Below, in pieces: positions 15,192-16,448 of a stretch of DNA of 16,448 nt (its first letter is position 1; every line of letters starts with the position of its first letter). The stretch covers positions 1 to 16,448 of the forward strand of contig JAIXZF010000412.1 of NCBI GenBank assembly GCA_027489835.1, given 5' to 3'. This DNA comes from Hyphomicrobiales bacterium. GTDB lineage: Bacteria; Pseudomonadota; Alphaproteobacteria; Rhizobiales; Beijerinckiaceae. The notes below the pieces were generated by a model, which was not told the DNA's origin, searched no databases, and was given only the letters and a program-made list of their open reading frames with translations. A program made the translations under genes and the position numbers.

Positions 15192-16448
15192 TCACCCCTT
15201 CCGGATATTCCAGAAGAAGGGCGGCGCCTGCAGGATGCCGCTGACATTCTCGCGGAAGCCCGTCGGCACGTAGAACATGCCGGTATAGATGCTGAAGCTC
15301 TGCTCGAACTGACGCGCCTGCACCTGCGCCGCCAGCGCCTTCTTCTCGGCGTCGCTCGCAGCTTCTGCATAGGCGGTGCGCAGCTTCTCGGCTTCGTCAT
15401 CCTTCGACCAGCCCACCCAGGCGCCCTGCTCGCCGAGGCCGGACAGCGCGAACTGGATGACGGGATCGAGGAGGTCGGCGCCCTCCCACCAGGTGAAGAA
15501 CATGTTCCAGCCGCCTTGATCGACGGGGTTCTTGCTGGTGCGGCGCTGCAGCACAGTGGCCCAGTCCATCGCCTGCGCGTCGACGTTCATGCCGATCCGC
15601 TTGAGCACGTCGGCGGTGTACTGCGCCATGGCGCTCTGCACTGGGATGTCGGTAGTGGCGAGCAGCACGATCTTCTCGCCATTGTAGCCGGAGGCCCGCA
15701 GCATGGCCCTCGCCTCGTCGAGCGAGGACTTCGCCATGAGGTCGGAACCCGCCGTGTTCTCGAAGGTCGTGCCGCACGGATAGACCGAGTAGCAGGTCTT
15801 GTAGAACTCGGGATTGCCGATCGCGACCTTGAGCAGCTCGCTCTGGTTGATGGCCTTGGCGATGGCGCGGCGCACGCCGGGATTGTTGGTGGGCCCGACG
15901 AGGCTGTTGAAGCGCCCCATGCCGAGATTGCCCAGCGGGTTGAAGTTCTGGACCTTCACGCCCGGCGCGCGCGAGACGATGGGCAGCAGGTCCGCCGGCA
16001 CCTGCTCGTAATAGTCGACCTCGCCAGAGACGAGCGCGTTGATCGCCGTGTTCGGATCGGGGAAGTTCACCCACTCGACGCGTTCCAGATAGACGTTCTT
16101 GCCGCCGGCCGCGTTAGAGGCGGCTTCGGAGCGCGGCACATATTTGGCGTTGCGCTCATAGACGGTGCGCGCGCCGGGGCGATACTCCGCCTTGTTCCAG
16201 CGGAACGGGCCGGAGCCGATCATGTCGTCGGCGCCGAGCCTGTCGGTCACGGGCTTCTCGGCGAAGCGCTTGGGCATCATGAACGGCACGTTCGTGGAGA
16301 GCTTGCCGATCGACTCCATCACCAGGCCGTAGGGCCGCTTGAGCTTGATGACGATGACCTTGGGGCCGTCCGCCGTGACGCTCTCGATGTAGGTGAAGAG
16401 CCTGCGGCCCATGCCGTCGGCCTGCCCCCAGCGGATCAGCGAGGGCAC
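15192..16448 (-). CDS. Periplasmic solute-binding protein, family 5 (DppA/OppA type), partial (5' end beyond the right edge)
   Basis: The last 418 residues of a binding protein are present. The frame is still open at the window edge; the GTG there is simply an internal Val codon. About 100-130 residues including the signal peptide are missing, judged against a typical length near 530. Family 5 traits are IGSGPFRWNKAEYRPG, then VYLERVEWVNFPDPNTAINAL followed by GEVDYYEQVP, and NNPGVRRAIAKAINQSELL. A YADVLK-like segment (YTADVLKRIGMNV) and the Trp-rich WNMFFTWWEGADLLDP near the ligand cleft follow. Two cysteines in CYSVYPCGT could form a disulfide. It delivers solute to the permeases encoded downstream; peptides are the default guess, but this family also binds other solutes. 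The promoter lies outside the window. Confidence 0.92.
   Translation of the reverse strand: MPSLIRWGQADGMGRRLFTYIESVTADGPKVIVIKLKRPYGLVMESIGKLSTNVPFMMPKRFAEKPVTDRLGADDMIGSGPFRWNKAEYRPGARTVYERNAKYVPRSEAASNAAGGKNVYLERVEWVNFPDPNTAINALVSGEVDYYEQVPADLLPIVSRAPGVKVQNFNPLGNLGMGRFNSLVGPTNNPGVRRAIAKAINQSELLKVAIGNPEFYKTCYSVYPCGTTFENTAGSDLMAKSSLDEARAMLRASGYNGEKIVLLATTDIPVQSAMAQYTADVLKRIGMNVDAQAMDWATVLQRRTSKNPVDQGGWNMFFTWWEGADLLDPVIQFALSGLGEQGAWVGWSKDDEAEKLRTAYAEAASDAEKKALAAQVQARQFEQSFSIYTGMFYVPTGFRENVSGILQAPPFFWNIRKG

Noticed and set aside
14879..15400. Short frames on both strands containing TGTGPVMT
   Set aside because: This peptide comes from translating the two inverted palindromic units in the intergenic element, not from a gene.
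1..16448. CRISPR arrays, tRNA genes, insertion sequences, toxin-antitoxin or phage-defence modules
   Set aside because: Scanned by eye on both strands; no spaced direct repeats, cloverleaf, transposase or defence-type domains were seen.

Overview
The window is high-GC DNA from an alphaproteobacterium, most likely of the order Hyphomicrobiales (Rhizobiales). This is inferred from the gene order rpsF-rpsR-DUF2232-rplI-dnaB-alr-radA-cvpA-purF-SDR, from alphaproteobacterial features such as the long charged tail of S6 and the extended L9, and from the GC-rich codon use. The genus cannot be fixed from sequence alone. No tRNA, rRNA, CRISPR array, insertion sequence, phage gene or origin was seen, and no gene-free stretch exceeds 300 bases.

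Left edge (1-1733): a MarR-type regulator runs off the left edge on the minus strand. It is divergent from a secreted MetX-like alpha/beta hydrolase on the plus strand. Two 14-base palindromes of the form GTTCC-N4-GGAAC lie between them, and one covers the start codon of the regulator, so this looks like a self-contained regulator/operator/enzyme pair. A hairpin after the hydrolase separates it from the next block.

Centre (about 1738-11601): a long plus-strand housekeeping block. Ribosomal proteins S6, S18 and L9, with a polytopic DUF2232 membrane protein between S18 and L9, end at a very clear intrinsic terminator at 4316-4350. Replicative helicase DnaB, alanine racemase and RadA follow in close order, with Alr and RadA sharing one base. 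Then come a CvpA-family membrane protein, PurF (first committed step of purine synthesis) and a short-chain dehydrogenase. Candidate promoters precede rpsF, dnaB and cvpA.

Right side (11610-16448): a minus-strand dipeptide/oligopeptide-type ABC transporter operon. In transcription order it has a periplasmic binding protein (5' end beyond the window), two permeases, and one polypeptide carrying both ATPase domains. The permease and ATPase genes overlap each other. The gap between binding protein and first permease holds a paired, inverted repetitive extragenic palindrome (15096-15177), a position known from other transporter operons to let the binding protein be made in excess. The SDR and ATPase genes converge with only 8 bases between stops.

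Most of the window is ordinary core genome. I did not find a convincing undescribed multi-gene system. The items most worth a second look are the regulator/hydrolase pair with twin palindromes, the REP-like pair with a compensatory base-pair change, and a PurF that keeps the propeptide-type N-terminus but lacks two of the four iron-sulfur cysteines.
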